63,432 bases of DNA from Kiritimatiellia bacterium (GCA_027858965.1 JAQIBS010000245.1:1-63432), one strand, 5' to 3'. Positions 27,051 through 35,802 are shown, counted from the first letter of the stretch. Program-made: numbers and translations. Notes: generated by a model not told the origin, from the letters alone.

Positions 27051-27869
27051 ATGAAGAAAAGCTTACTTTTAGTCGGTCTGATTGCCGGAGTGATGACAGT
27101 CAATGCTGAACAGAAACTGGTCATGGATGGGTCAACGACCGTTGGACCGATCGCCAAGGCTTTTGCTGAGTACTACATGCGGGAGAATCCCGGTGTGAAT
27201 ATTACCGTCAGTGAGTCTGGTAGTGGCAATGGTGCTAAAGCTCTGCTCAACGGCAGCTGTGATATTGCCAACCTCTCGCGAGATCTGAAAGATGCCGAGA
27301 AAGCGGCCATGAAGGAAAAGGGAGTGGAGCCCTGCAAGCATGTGGTGGCTTTTGATGCGCTGCCTGTGATTGTTCACCCCTCCAATCGGGTCAAGGGACT
27401 GACGATTGATCAGGTGCGAGATATCTATACCGGAAAAATCACAAACTGGAAAGAAGTTGGCGGCAGCGACCGGAAAATTGTGGTTATCAGCCGTGATACA
27501 AATAGCGGAACCTTTGAAACATTTATGCATCTGGTTATGGGAGAAGATGCTAAAATTAAGGAGTCTGCCGAGTATACCGGCAGCAACGGTGCGGTGCGTC
27601 AGCGCGTCCAGATGACCAAAGGTGCCATCGGTTATGCCGGACTTGGTTTTGTTGACCGTTCAGTCAAACCTCTCTCGATTAACGGAATTGAGCCCTCGGC
27701 TGATACTGTTGTCGATAAAACCTATCCTCTGGCCCGTGAGCTTTATATGTTCACCAAGGGAACTCCTGCAAAAGGCTCTCTTGTTGAAAAGTTCCTCGAT
27801 CTAATGAAAACCGAGAAGGGTGAAGAGATTGTGGAAGAGATCGGTTTTGTGCCGCTTGGTGCAAAGTAA
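27051..27869 (+). CDS. pstS: periplasmic phosphate-binding protein PstS
   Basis: A 272-residue periplasmic receptor that delivers phosphate to the PstCAB transporter. The signal peptide is about residues 1-19 (ending VNA). The mature protein begins with the phosphate-binding loop DGSTTVGPIAKAF; SGSGNGAKAL and SRDTNSGTFETF complete the ligand pocket typical of the family (the S-G-S/T loops). The start is placed five codons into the longest frame, where GGAG lies 9 bases upstream. A PHO box precedes it, and it heads the pst-pho operon, though 174 bp including a word-array hairpin separate it from pstC, which may lower downstream expression as often needed for a binding protein. Confidence 0.96.
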   Translation: MKKSLLLVGLIAGVMTVNAEQKLVMDGSTTVGPIAKAFAEYYMRENPGVNITVSESGSGNGAKALLNGSCDIANLSRDLKDAEKAAMKEKGVEPCKHVVAFDALPVIVHPSNRVKGLTIDQVRDIYTGKITNWKEVGGSDRKIVVISRDTNSGTFETFMHLVMGEDAKIKESAEYTGSNGAVRQRVQMTKGAIGYAGLGFVDRSVKPLSINGIEPSADTVVDKTYPLARELYMFTKGTPAKGSLVEKFLDLMKTEKGEEIVEEIGFVPLGAK

Positions 27870-27890
27870 TAGGCATCCCATAGGATGCAG

Positions 27891-28022
27891 GCCGTTAGGC
27901 TTTAGGTGGTTAGACTTTAGGAAAATCACAATTCCATACGCTTCCTTTTTGAAGCTCGTTTGATAATTCCAAACAATTGCCAGGCGCTTTTCACCCAACA
28001 GCCTATAGCCCAAAGCCTCAAC
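27891..28022. repeat. inverted 7-mer word arrays between pstS and pstC
   Basis: The left arm reads GCCGTTA, GGCTTTA, GGTGGTTA, GACTTTA. The right arm (27994-28022), read on the opposite strand, gives GGCTTTG, GGCTATA, GGCTGTT. The words align and keep 7-bp phase apart from one 8-mer. The hairpin could attenuate read-through from pstS or protect its 3' end. Confidence 0.65.
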
Positions 28023-28043
28023 ATCCCAATGAGACGCTAGTCG

Positions 28044-29216
28044 ATGCAAAATAAACGCAGTTTAGAGGTCATTTTGAACGATTGCAACAATGTTATAACA
28101 CTTTCATCCAGAGATCAGATGGTGCGCAGGCTTCTATCACTTCTGGGGCGTGGTGTTTTGTTTTCCATCACCTCGGTGGCTGCTCTGGCTGTACTGGCGA
28201 TCATCTATTTTATTGCTAAAGATGCCATTCCGTTTTTTCAGCAGGTGGGCTTGAAAGAGTTCTTTTTTACCAAGAGCTGGTATCCCACCGGTGAACCTGC
28301 GCAGTTTGGAGCTGCTGCAATCTTTGTGGGAAGCTTTCTTATCACAGGTGCCGCCGTGATCATTGCTGTGCCGCCGGGAGTTTTTGCCGCCTTTTGTATG
28401 AGTGATGTGCTCTCTTTTAATGTGAGGCAGTTTATGAAACCGGTGATTGAAATGCTGGCAGCAATCCCCTCGGTTGTCTATGGCTTTTTCGCGCTGGTTG
28501 TTCTTGCTCCACTGCTTCAAAATCATGGCGGGAGTACATTGGCAATGGTGTGGTGGATTCTGGCACTGCCCATTCTTTTGCTGGGCTCATATGTTGCCGG
28601 TGATCTGCTGACGCCGGAAAAACTTTCCCATACGGCCGTTCGCGCTTGCCGTATCGTGATCACTGTGGTGCTGATGACTTTGAGTCTGCTGCTGATCAGG
28701 AGTGTAGGGACTCTGTTGCTGGGTCTTGAGATATCCAGTGGTGTTAATGCCTTGAATGCATCTGTGATTCTGGGTGTGATGGCACTGCCGACAATTGTCA
28801 GTGTTTCGGAAGATGCTTTGCAGGCTGCGGGCCGTGAGCTGCGCGAGGGCAGTTATGCGCTCGGGGCGACCAGGGCCGAGACTATTATTAAGGTTGTTCT
28901 GCCTGCCTCTATCAGCGGAATTTTTTCAGCGGTTTTATTGGGGGTCATGCGAGCCCTGGGCGAAACAATGGTTGTCTGGATGGCATCGGGCAATGCGGCC
29001 CAGGTGCCGAAACCCTGGTATAATCTGCTTGAGCCTGTCCGTACCCTTACAGCCACCATTGCCGGAGATATGGGTGAGGCTGACCAGATGACAGGTTCAG
29101 CGCACTACCATGTGCTTTTTGCCATGGCTTTGTGTCTTTTGATATTTAGTTTCTCCTGTAACCTGATTGGGGAATGGATTGTTAATCGTCAACGTAAACG
29201 TTTGAGGGGAGAGTAA
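28044..29216 (+). CDS. pstC: phosphate ABC transporter permease PstC
   Basis: A 390-residue inner-membrane permease forming the channel with PstA. Hydrophobic segments include SITSVAALAVLAIIYFIA (about 43-60), FLITGAAVIIAVPPGVFAAF, the conserved EMLAAIPSVVYGFFALVVL, and the EAA-type loop (RELREGSYALGATRAETIIKVVLPAS) that docks on PstB. It is somewhat longer than E. coli PstC. The cytoplasmic N-terminal extension (about 25 residues) has a weak ribosome binding site; an internal ATG at 28119 is an alternative start. It is separated from pstA by only four bases, so the two are co-translated. Confidence 0.95.
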   Translation: MQNKRSLEVILNDCNNVITLSSRDQMVRRLLSLLGRGVLFSITSVAALAVLAIIYFIAKDAIPFFQQVGLKEFFFTKSWYPTGEPAQFGAAAIFVGSFLITGAAVIIAVPPGVFAAFCMSDVLSFNVRQFMKPVIEMLAAIPSVVYGFFALVVLAPLLQNHGGSTLAMVWWILALPILLLGSYVAGDLLTPEKLSHTAVRACRIVITVVLMTLSLLLIRSVGTLLLGLEISSGVNALNASVILGVMALPTIVSVSEDALQAAGRELREGSYALGATRAETIIKVVLPASISGIFSAVLLGVMRALGETMVVWMASGNAAQVPKPWYNLLEPVRTLTATIAGDMGEADQMTGSAHYHVLFAMALCLLIFSFSCNLIGEWIVNRQRKRLRGE

Positions 29217-29220
29217 TCAA

Positions 29221-30567
29221 TTGAGGTTATCCACACGAAAGCTCCTTGATAAATCATTTTCAGCATGTGCCATTCTTGCGGTGATGCTACTAACGGCCTT
29301 TCTGCTTTTTGTTCTGACCCCGCTTGTTGTGCGTGGAATCGGGGCCTATGTTTTTAAGGGGACTGTTGAGTATCGTCGTATGATGTTTGATCAGTTTGAC
29401 CGCGGCAATGAGGATGATTTAAAGCTGGAGATTGCCGCATCTGCTGTTTGTCGCAAACCGATTTATGACGCCATTAATGCATTTGAACAAGAACTGGAGA
29501 GCATGCCGCGCGCGAAACGTAAAGAACTCAAGCCTGTGTTCAGAATTGTGCGTGAAGAACTCTCGGAGCTTCTTGGTCCGGAACCTGGTAAGCCCTTGCC
29601 TGCTTTGACACGTATGCTTTATGGACAGACCCGCTGGCAGCGGGCGAAAGTATGGAGAGATCGCGTTCTTTATGAGGAGAGCTGGGATTACTCCGATGAG
29701 GCCAGTGACGGCAAGAAGGTTTTTGTTCCCCGGCGTCCCCTGTTTGAAGGAACGGCGCTATTGCCCCTTTTTGACTGTGTTGAAAATAACCTGCCGCAAA
29801 TCATGAACCCGCGGATCACATTTTATGGTAGATTTTTGACCGATAAATCCATTGATGCCCATTTTTTTGGCGGAATTGGTCCGGAGGTGCTGGGAACGAT
29901 TTACCTGGCTTTGGGAGCGATGCTGATAGCGGTCCCTTTGGGAGTCATTGCCGCGATTTACTTTCAGGAGTATGCTCAGGAGGGGGTGGTCATGACCTTT
30001 CTTCGCTCCTGTGTTAATACTCTGGCCGGTGTTCCCAGTGTGGTGTTTGGTCTCTTTGGCCTGGCCTTTTTTATCAACACCATGAAGGTGTCACAGGGCA
30101 AGAGCGTTCTGGCAGGAGCGTTGACATTGGCTCTTTTGGTGTTGCCAACGGTGATCCGTGCCTCAGAGGAGGCGATTGCCGCTGTGCCACGAGCCTACAA
30201 AGAGGCGGCGCTGGCTCTGGGTGCAGGGCAGTGGCGTACAGTTCTGACGGTTATCCTGCCAGCGGCGCTGCCAGGTATCCTGACCGGGGTTGTAATCAGC
30301 ATGGGGCGCGCTGCCGGTGAGACCGCCCCGATTATTTTTACGGCAGCAGTCAGCGTGGGCAAGATGGTCGGTCCCCTCAAGATGTTGTCAAGTCCCACAC
30401 CCGCGCTCTCTTGGAATCTGTATAATATATGCACAGAGCATGAAGCGGTCGATGAGATTCGTCATGTGCAGTACGGGATGGCTTTGACACTGGTCGTGCT
30501 GGTGCTGGCGCTGAATCTGACAGCAATATTAATCCGTGCGAGGGTGAGCAGAAGATTGAAGGGCTGA
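29221..30567 (+). CDS. pstA: phosphate ABC transporter permease PstA with a large periplasmic insertion
   Basis: A 448-residue permease partner of PstC. The start is TTG, four bases after the pstC stop, with GGGGAGAG upstream. After the first transmembrane helix (about residues 12-35) comes a hydrophilic, charge-rich insertion of roughly 170 residues (about 45-215: KGTVEYRRMMFDQFDRG ... FYGRFLTDKS) that E. coli PstA lacks. The remaining helices are standard, with NTLAGVPSVVFGLFGLAFF and the EAA loop AVPRAYKEAALALGAGQWRTVLTVILPAA. The insertion probably faces the periplasm and could touch PstS; similar insertions may exist in related phyla, which I cannot check. The gene is followed by pstB. 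Confidence 0.94.
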   Translation: MRLSTRKLLDKSFSACAILAVMLLTAFLLFVLTPLVVRGIGAYVFKGTVEYRRMMFDQFDRGNEDDLKLEIAASAVCRKPIYDAINAFEQELESMPRAKRKELKPVFRIVREELSELLGPEPGKPLPALTRMLYGQTRWQRAKVWRDRVLYEESWDYSDEASDGKKVFVPRRPLFEGTALLPLFDCVENNLPQIMNPRITFYGRFLTDKSIDAHFFGGIGPEVLGTIYLALGAMLIAVPLGVIAAIYFQEYAQEGVVMTFLRSCVNTLAGVPSVVFGLFGLAFFINTMKVSQGKSVLAGALTLALLVLPTVIRASEEAIAAVPRAYKEAALALGAGQWRTVLTVILPAALPGILTGVVISMGRAAGETAPIIFTAAVSVGKMVGPLKMLSSPTPALSWNLYNICTEHEAVDEIRHVQYGMALTLVVLVLALNLTAILIRARVSRRLKG

Positions 30568-30607
30568 TACAGTTGAGTCTGAATAAAAATTTATGATCGG
30601 AGCAGTT

Positions 30608-31387
30608 ATGATTGAAAAAAAAGCGGTATGTAGGAATGCGCATATAGAAGCCAAAGAATTCTCTGTTTTCTATGGTGAGTGTGAGGCTGTACGGAAAATC
30701 AACCTGGCCATTCCTGAAAAACAGGTGACTGCTATTATTGGCCCTAGTGGTTGCGGTAAGAGTACCTTCCTGCGCGCGATTAACCGCATGAATGATCTCA
30801 TACCCAGTTGTCACAGCAAAGGCAGCCTGATCTTTGAAGGCAAGGAAGTTTATGGTAAGGATGTTGACGTGGCTGCCTTGCGTGGCTGCATAGGTATGGT
30901 TTTCCAGAAGCCGAACCCGTTTCCGAAATCCATTTATGATAATGTTGCCTATGGACCTCGTCTGCATAGTAAGCTTTCCCGCACTGAGCTGGACGAGGTT
31001 GTGGAGGAAAGTTTAACCGGGGCTGCCCTCTGGGATGAGGTCAAGGATCGGCTGAATAAAAACGCTCTCGGTTTATCCGGTGGGCAGGCGCAGCGCCTCT
31101 GTCTGGCTCGGGCACTGGCCGTTAAACCTAAGATTTTGCTGATGGATGAACCCACCTCGGCACTAGACCCAAAAGCCACGGCCCGCATTGAAGAGCTGAT
31201 TGTTAAGTTGCGGGGGCGCTATACCATTGCTATTGTGACTCATAATATGCAACAGGCAACACGTGTTTCCGATGTAACGGCTTTCTTTTATGAGGGTGAT
31301 TTAGTAGAATTCGATCAAACCGATCAGCTCTTTACAAGGCCGAAAGAGAAACGAACAGAGGATTATATAACCGGACGCTTTGGTTAA
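30608..31387 (+). CDS. pstB: phosphate ABC transporter ATPase PstB
   Basis: A 259-residue cytoplasmic ATPase driving PstCA. Walker A is GPSGCGKST (about residues 45-53), the Q-loop is [20 protein letters not shown] (characteristic of PstB), the ABC signature is [15 protein letters not shown], Walker B is [13 protein letters not shown], and the switch His lies in IVTHNMQQA. The start follows CGGAG by five bases; an ATG 15 bases upstream has no ribosome binding site. It is the fourth gene of the operon, 40 bases after pstA and 15 before phoU. Confidence 0.96.
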   Translation: MIEKKAVCRNAHIEAKEFSVFYGECEAVRKINLAIPEKQVTAIIGPSGCGKSTFLRAINRMNDLIPSCHSKGSLIFEGKEVYGKDVDVAALRGCIGMVFQKPNPFPKSIYDNVAYGPRLHSKLSRTELDEVVEESLTGAALWDEVKDRLNKNALGLSGGQAQRLCLARALAVKPKILLMDEPTSALDPKATARIEELIVKLRGRYTIAIVTHNMQQATRVSDVTAFFYEGDLVEFDQTDQLFTRPKEKRTEDYITGRFG

Positions 31388-31402
31388 TTAAGGGGAAATA
31401 GT

Positions 31403-32068
31403 ATGAGTAAAATTTTTCAGAGAGAGATAGATGCCTTAAAAGATGATGTGATCCGCCTTTCCGGTGAGATTGAAATGAGACTCTCAGTTGTTTTAAAAGC
31501 TATTGAAAAACGTGATTCCGTTGCATTAAAAGAGTGGATGGATCGTGATAATGAAATTGATGAAAAAGAGGTGCAGATCGAGGAGGAGTGCCTTAAAATT
31601 CTGGCTCTGCATCAACCGGTGGCTTGTGATCTGCGTTTTCTGGTTGCAGTTATGAAGATCAATAATGACCTTGAACGCATAGGCGATATCATTGTGAATA
31701 TTGCCGGACGTGGACTTCAGCTATCCTCTTTTCCATCTATTGGCGTAATTGATCAGGTTGTTAAGATGGGCCACTTTGTGAAAGATATGTTGCGTGAATG
31801 TCTGGATGCTTTGATCGATTTTGATGTTAATAAAGCCAATGCCGTGATTTTGCGTGACGATAATCTTGATCAACTGAATCACGATGTCATTCAGACAGTC
31901 GTGAAACTGGTTTCAACTGAGACTTCTGTTACGGCCGTTGAGGCGCTTATTCAGATTTATACCATTTCTCGCTATCTGGAGCGGATCGGAGATCACATAA
32001 CTAATATCGCAGAAGATGTGGCGTATCTTGTTGACGGAACAATTATTCGTCATCAGTCTGTGAATTAG
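31403..32068 (+). CDS. phoU: phosphate signalling protein PhoU
   Basis: A 221-residue all-helical cytoplasmic regulator made of two tandem PhoU three-helix bundles. Each has the metal-binding E/DxxxD-type motif (VACDLRFLVAVMKINNDLERIGDIIVNIA in the first; TISRYLERIGDHITNIAEDVAYLV in the second). PhoU links the PstSCAB transporter to PhoR and restrains the Pho response when phosphate is plentiful. AGGGG lies 10 bases before the ATG. It precedes phoB by 12 bases in the same operon, a common arrangement outside the enterobacteria. Confidence 0.96.
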   Translation: MSKIFQREIDALKDDVIRLSGEIEMRLSVVLKAIEKRDSVALKEWMDRDNEIDEKEVQIEEECLKILALHQPVACDLRFLVAVMKINNDLERIGDIIVNIAGRGLQLSSFPSIGVIDQVVKMGHFVKDMLRECLDALIDFDVNKANAVILRDDNLDQLNHDVIQTVVKLVSTETSVTAVEALIQIYTISRYLERIGDHITNIAEDVAYLVDGTIIRHQSVN

Positions 32069-32080
32069 AAGGAAAACATA

Positions 32081-32770
32081 ATGTCAAAAGAGAAAATTTT
32101 AGTTGTCGAAGACGAAGCCGATATCCGTGAACTGATGCGGTACAATCTGGAACGCGAAGGATATCAGGTCAGTGAATGCGAATCCGCTGAGGATGCTCGT
32201 GTTGCTTTAGAAACCCAGTCTCCTGACCTTATCCTCTTGGATCTGATGCTGCCCGGTACAGATGGGTTTGCCTTCTGCCGTAAATTGCGAGCCTGGGATA
32301 AAACGGCCCGTATTCCGGTGATTATGGTGACAGCCCGTAATGAAGATGCTGATATTGTAGCTGGTCTTGAGGTGGGTGCGGATGATTATATTACAAAACC
32401 GTTCAGTGCCCGCATTATGCTGGCTCGCGTAAAAGCGGTCATACGGCGCTGTGCCGATGAGCCTGTGGATGGTAAAAATCTTATCGTACTTGGTCCGGTT
32501 CAGATTGATCGTGAACATCATGCCGTAAAAATTGATGGCAAGGATGTGGTTTTAACATTAAGTGAGTTTAAGATGCTCGATCTTTTTGTTCGCAGGCCCG
32601 GGGTTGTTTTCTCCCGTTATCAGATTGTAGATGCTGTGCATGGTGAGGATTATCCAGTTACCGACAGATCTGTCGATGTTCAGATTGTGGGCCTGCGACG
32701 CAAGCTGGGTGATCATAGCGCAATGATTGAGACTGTGCGCGGTGTCGGTTATAAACTAAATTTGGAGTAA
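32081..32770 (+). CDS. phoB: response regulator PhoB (OmpR family)
   Basis: A 229-residue transcription factor with an N-terminal receiver (acidic D10-E11-like cluster in VVEDEAD, phosphorylation site D54 in LILLDLMLPG, conserved K in ITKPFSARI) and a C-terminal OmpR-type winged helix (about residues 130-229, LTLSEFKMLDLFVRRPGVVFSRYQI; SVDVQIVGLRRKLG). Phosphorylated by PhoR, it should bind the 11-bp-period boxes before the porin and pstS. AAGGAA lies upstream. It is separated from phoR by only three bases. Confidence 0.94.
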   Translation: MSKEKILVVEDEADIRELMRYNLEREGYQVSECESAEDARVALETQSPDLILLDLMLPGTDGFAFCRKLRAWDKTARIPVIMVTARNEDADIVAGLEVGADDYITKPFSARIMLARVKAVIRRCADEPVDGKNLIVLGPVQIDREHHAVKIDGKDVVLTLSEFKMLDLFVRRPGVVFSRYQIVDAVHGEDYPVTDRSVDVQIVGLRRKLGDHSAMIETVRGVGYKLNLE

Positions 32771-32773
32771 TGT

Positions 32774-34579
32774 ATGAAAAAGAGAACCTTGTTTTGGCAG
32801 TTTTTTGGTACCCATATTATAATCCTCTTTCTGGCTGTGGGTTTTGTCGCGCTGTATACCTGGTATGAGGGGCGCCAGACCTTTAAATCACAGTGGATGA
32901 CCGAACTTGAAGTTCAGGCAAATCTGGCAGTGGCTATGTTTGAGGGTGCTGATACAAGGCTTCAGAGCAAAGAGGAGTGTGCGAGAATTTTCAGTCGCCT
33001 CGCGAATCTTGATCGGCAGCGCTTTACATTAATCCTTCCTGATGGTTCTGTCATTGGAGATACAAAGGCTTTGGCCTCTGAGATGGAGAGCCATAATACG
33101 CGTCCTGAGGTGCAGATGGCCAGGGGAAAAGGCCATGGTCGACAGGAACGTTACAGCTCTACTCTGAAGCGTCAGATGCTTTATGTTGCCAGCCGTATAC
33201 CCGCAGACCTCACTCTTCCTGAACAGGCTGTGCTGCGAGTCTCTGTTCCTATGACAACTCTTTCTAAAAAGATCAGTTCTTCCAACAGAGAATTGGTTGT
33301 TCTTGTCGCTGTTGTTCTGCTGGCTACATTTGTTATGAGCTACCTTGCGGCGCTTCGCATTGTCGGTCCGGTCTCTGATTTACAGGTCGGCCTCAACCGC
33401 ATAGGTAATGGCGAACACTCATTCAGACTTAAAATTCCTTTTGTTCCACATCTTGCAGATCTAGTGCGATCAATTAATCAGACCGCAGATCAGTTGGAGA
33501 TGCATATTCAGGAGCTTGAAGAGGAACGTAATTTACGCGCATTGATTCTGAAAAGTATGGATCTCGGTTTAATCGCTATCGACTCTGATCACCGCATTAT
33601 GAACATGAATAAAAGCGCAGTGAACCTTTTGAATGTTAATGCTAAAAAGGTTGAAGGTTGCTCCATCGGAGAGGTTGTCAGATATCCTGATCTGCTTAAA
33701 TTTCTTGATATAAGTGAGAGCTCAGAAAAAAAGACGGAATGCAGTTTGAATATCGAAATTGATAGCGAAAGCGGGGAGGAACGCACTCTCACTCTTCAGG
33801 CTACCGCCATGAAAGATCTGCATAATGCCAGAATCGGTACGCTGGTTGTCCTGAATGATGTCACACTTTTACGTCGATTAGAGACTGTGCGACAGGACTT
33901 TGTTGATAATGTCTCTCACGAGTTACGTACTCCTGTGACTTCCATTAAAGGCTTCTCTGAGACACTGCTGGATGGAGCACTTGAAGATTCCGAAACCGCC
34001 CGGCATTTTGTGGAGATTATTGCACGTCAGGCTGATCAGCTGGAGCAGATTATCAGTGACCTGCTGGAACTATCCCGTTTAGATCAGAGCGATGGCAAGG
34101 AACTGGATTGTGTGGTAACTCCAGTCGCGGGAATGTTAAAGAATGCCATTGAAATTTGTCAGAACAGAATGCAGACAGTTGGTGCGCAAGTTGATGTTGA
34201 ATGTTCTGAAGATACTTTTGTTAATGTTCACTCCGGCTTGTTTGAACAGGCTCTGGTTAATTTGATAGACAATGCGTTGAAATACGGTTGCACTGAGGGG
34301 CCGAAAAAAATAGAGGTCTCAGCCCGGAGTGAAGGACTTGTTGTTAAGATTATGGTGCGTGACTTCGGCTGCGGTGTTGAAAAACGACATCTCGAACGTA
34401 TGTTTGAAAGATTTTATCGCATTGACAGCGGCCGCAGTCGTGAACTGGGGGGGACCGGTCTGGGGCTTGCCATAGTGAAACATATTGTCAAGATTCACAA
34501 TGGCACCGTTGATATCGAGAGTGAACCCGGCAAAGGCGCCTCCTTTATCATCACCCTGCCAGCCAGCAGCTTAGCTTGA
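32774..34579 (+). CDS. phoR: phosphate-regulon sensor histidine kinase PhoR
   Basis: A 601-residue inner-membrane kinase. There are two transmembrane helices (about 10-30 and 175-195) around a periplasmic domain of about 140 residues, larger than in E. coli PhoR. A HAMP domain (about 196-250), a PAS domain (about 255-360, LGLIAIDSDHRIMNMNKSAVNLL) and a HisKA domain with H382 (NVSHELRTPVTSIKGFSETLLDGA) follow. The ATPase domain ends the protein, with N box ALVNLIDNALKYG, DFGCGVE and GGTGLGLAIVKHIV. GGAG lies before the ATG. The final codons and stop are part of a 7-mer word array that forms a hairpin after the gene. Confidence 0.95.
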   Translation: MKKRTLFWQFFGTHIIILFLAVGFVALYTWYEGRQTFKSQWMTELEVQANLAVAMFEGADTRLQSKEECARIFSRLANLDRQRFTLILPDGSVIGDTKALASEMESHNTRPEVQMARGKGHGRQERYSSTLKRQMLYVASRIPADLTLPEQAVLRVSVPMTTLSKKISSSNRELVVLVAVVLLATFVMSYLAALRIVGPVSDLQVGLNRIGNGEHSFRLKIPFVPHLADLVRSINQTADQLEMHIQELEEERNLRALILKSMDLGLIAIDSDHRIMNMNKSAVNLLNVNAKKVEGCSIGEVVRYPDLLKFLDISESSEKKTECSLNIEIDSESGEERTLTLQATAMKDLHNARIGTLVVLNDVTLLRRLETVRQDFVDNVSHELRTPVTSIKGFSETLLDGALEDSETARHFVEIIARQADQLEQIISDLLELSRLDQSDGKELDCVVTPVAGMLKNAIEICQNRMQTVGAQVDVECSEDTFVNVHSGLFEQALVNLIDNALKYGCTEGPKKIEVSARSEGLVVKIMVRDFGCGVEKRHLERMFERFYRIDSGRSRELGGTGLGLAIVKHIVKIHNGTVDIESEPGKGASFIITLPASSLA

Positions 34580-34663
34580 AGCGTGTAGCTCATAGCAAGT
34601 AGCTTGTAGGTTGATATGCATTTTGCTGCCAGCTACCAGCTACAGACTACCGGCTACAAGCTC
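34572..34663. repeat. hairpin of 7-mer word arrays at the phoR 3' end
   Basis: The left arm is six phased heptamers (TAGCTTG, AAGCGTG, TAGCTCA, TAGCAAG, TAGCTTG, TAGGTTG). The right arm, on the other strand, reads TAGCCGG, TAGTCTG, TAGCTGG, TAGCTGG. The phoR stop codon spans the junction of words one and two. It may end the pst-pho transcript, although no T tract follows. Confidence 0.75.
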
Positions 34664-34709
34664 TTCTCTAACCCCTCCAGCTCTCTCCAACTCCCTAACC
34701 CCTAACCCC

Positions 34710-35243
34710 CTAACTAAACTGATCAAGTGATCCTTTACGGATCTCATGGTAGGTGCCTTCAATAATATCAACATCATAGATGCTGAAATTGTTTTCCATG
34801 TCAATTCCATCATGCCGTGTGGCCAGATTAATGGAGATTGAGCCGTTAATGGGGTCACTTTGAACCCTGTGGAAGACGCCGCAGGGCCATGCCAGTATGC
34901 AGGCGTCGTCGCAGATGCATTCACCATTACGGATAATTTTATGGGCAGACACTTCGAATTCAAAGATCTCTCCATAGTCAGGGGTGTATAGCTCCACACT
35001 ACGAACGCCGTCAAGTACCATCAGATGGTCATCCTGGTGGGTGTGCATATACCAGGGGCGCAGAACACCGCCAACCGGCCCGGGGGAGGGAGATGCCCCG
35101 GTGTGGATAACACGATCCACCCCATCGACTCTGGGGATCATTGCTCCGGGAATTATATCGAATTCAACGCCCGGGGTTTTACGGAATGAGAGTAATGGAA
35201 TAACTTTATAAAAATCTTCAACCTCTTCAATCACATGTATCAT
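34710..35243 (-). CDS. cupin-domain protein
   Basis: A 177-residue cytoplasmic protein with a single cupin beta-barrel. Cupin motif 1 is recognisable in MHTHQDDHLMVLDGVRSVELYTPD (two His, Asp and a downstream Glu as metal ligands), and motif 2 is weaker (LAWPCGVFHRVQSDP with one His). AAAAGGAG sits before the chosen ATG, seven codons into the longest frame. Small cupins include dioxygenases, isomerases and sugar-binding regulators; nothing here decides between them. The gene is convergent with phoR and stands alone. Confidence 0.75.
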   Translation of the reverse strand: MIHVIEEVEDFYKVIPLLSFRKTPGVEFDIIPGAMIPRVDGVDRVIHTGASPSPGPVGGVLRPWYMHTHQDDHLMVLDGVRSVELYTPDYGEIFEFEVSAHKIIRNGECICDDACILAWPCGVFHRVQSDPINGSISINLATRHDGIDMENNFSIYDVDIIEGTYHEIRKGSLDQFS

Positions 35244-35283
35244 AGATATCTCCTTTTCTTTCAAGCCTCCTGAATCTTAAATC

Positions 35284-35614
35284 TCATACACATATATTGC
35301 AATATTAATTTTTTACTGACTTTTAATCTCGCGCAGAGGCGCAGGATGGCCTCAGCGTCCGCCGGTCCCAGAGCCTGGACCCCTCTAGGGTGTATGTTGG
35401 ATGTTGGACGTGCCTGGGCCCTTCCAGGGTGTATGTCCCTTGATTTTGGTCAACATTGGAGGGACGCTGGCCCAGCGTCCGCCGTCCGTGCCAGTCCATG
35501 TCCGTCCATGCCAGTCCGTGTCTCCGTGACTCTGTGTTAAAATCATTTCATCCTGCTTTTATGCGCAATAACATCGCAGATACGATTTTTTCATGCTTAA
35601 AGTCAATTGTACGG
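35284..35614. other. intergenic with CGTCC/GTCCATG-type degenerate repeats
   Basis: No gene is supported. AGCGTCCGCC occurs twice (near 35355 and 35475), and the second is followed by degenerate words such as GTCCGTG, CAGTCCAT and GTCCGTCCAT (about 35483-35530). An inverted GCGTCC/GGACGC pairing links the two halves. This is another member of the word-array class. Confidence 0.5.
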
Positions 35615-35641
35615 TTGACATTTTCAGCTGTATTTTATAAA
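35615..35641 (+). promoter_or_regulatory. promoter of tRNA-Val
   Basis: TTGACA (35615-35620) and TATAAA (35636-35641) are separated by 15 bases and end 21 bases before the tRNA. Confidence 0.55.
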
Positions 35642-35662
35642 TTAATTGCACTTCAAACACAT

Positions 35663-35739
35663 GGGGGATTAGCTCAGTTGGTTAGAGCACTTGCTTGACA
35701 TGCAAGGGGTCGGAGATTCGAGTTCTCTATTCCCCACCA
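35663..35739 (+). tRNA. tRNA-Val (GAC)
   Basis: A complete 77-base tRNA including encoded CCA. The acceptor stem is GGGGGAT/ATTCCCC (one G-T pair), the D arm GCTC...GAGC, the anticodon loop TTGACAT gives GAC, and the T loop is TTCGAGT. A strong terminator follows eight bases later. Confidence 0.95.
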
Positions 35740-35746
35740 TATTTTC

Positions 35747-35779
35747 AAAAAAACCGGCCTTTCAGCCGGCTTTTTTTTT
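35747..35779 (+). terminator. rho-independent terminator of tRNA-Val
   Basis: The stem CCGGC/GCCGG, extended by an A tract before it and nine T after it, with a CTTTCA loop, directly follows the tRNA gene. Confidence 0.88.
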
Positions 35780-35802
35780 GTCGAGATACAGTGTTGCCTG
35801 AC

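Noticed and set aside
29221-29223. An ATG start for pstA instead of TTG
   Set aside because: The first in-frame ATG lies inside the first transmembrane helix, and the TTG has GGGGAGAG at proper distance four bases after pstC.
35346-35540. A 64-residue plus-strand protein between the cupin and tRNA-Val genes
   Set aside because: It is encoded by GTCCG/CAGCGTCC repeats and has no ribosome binding site.
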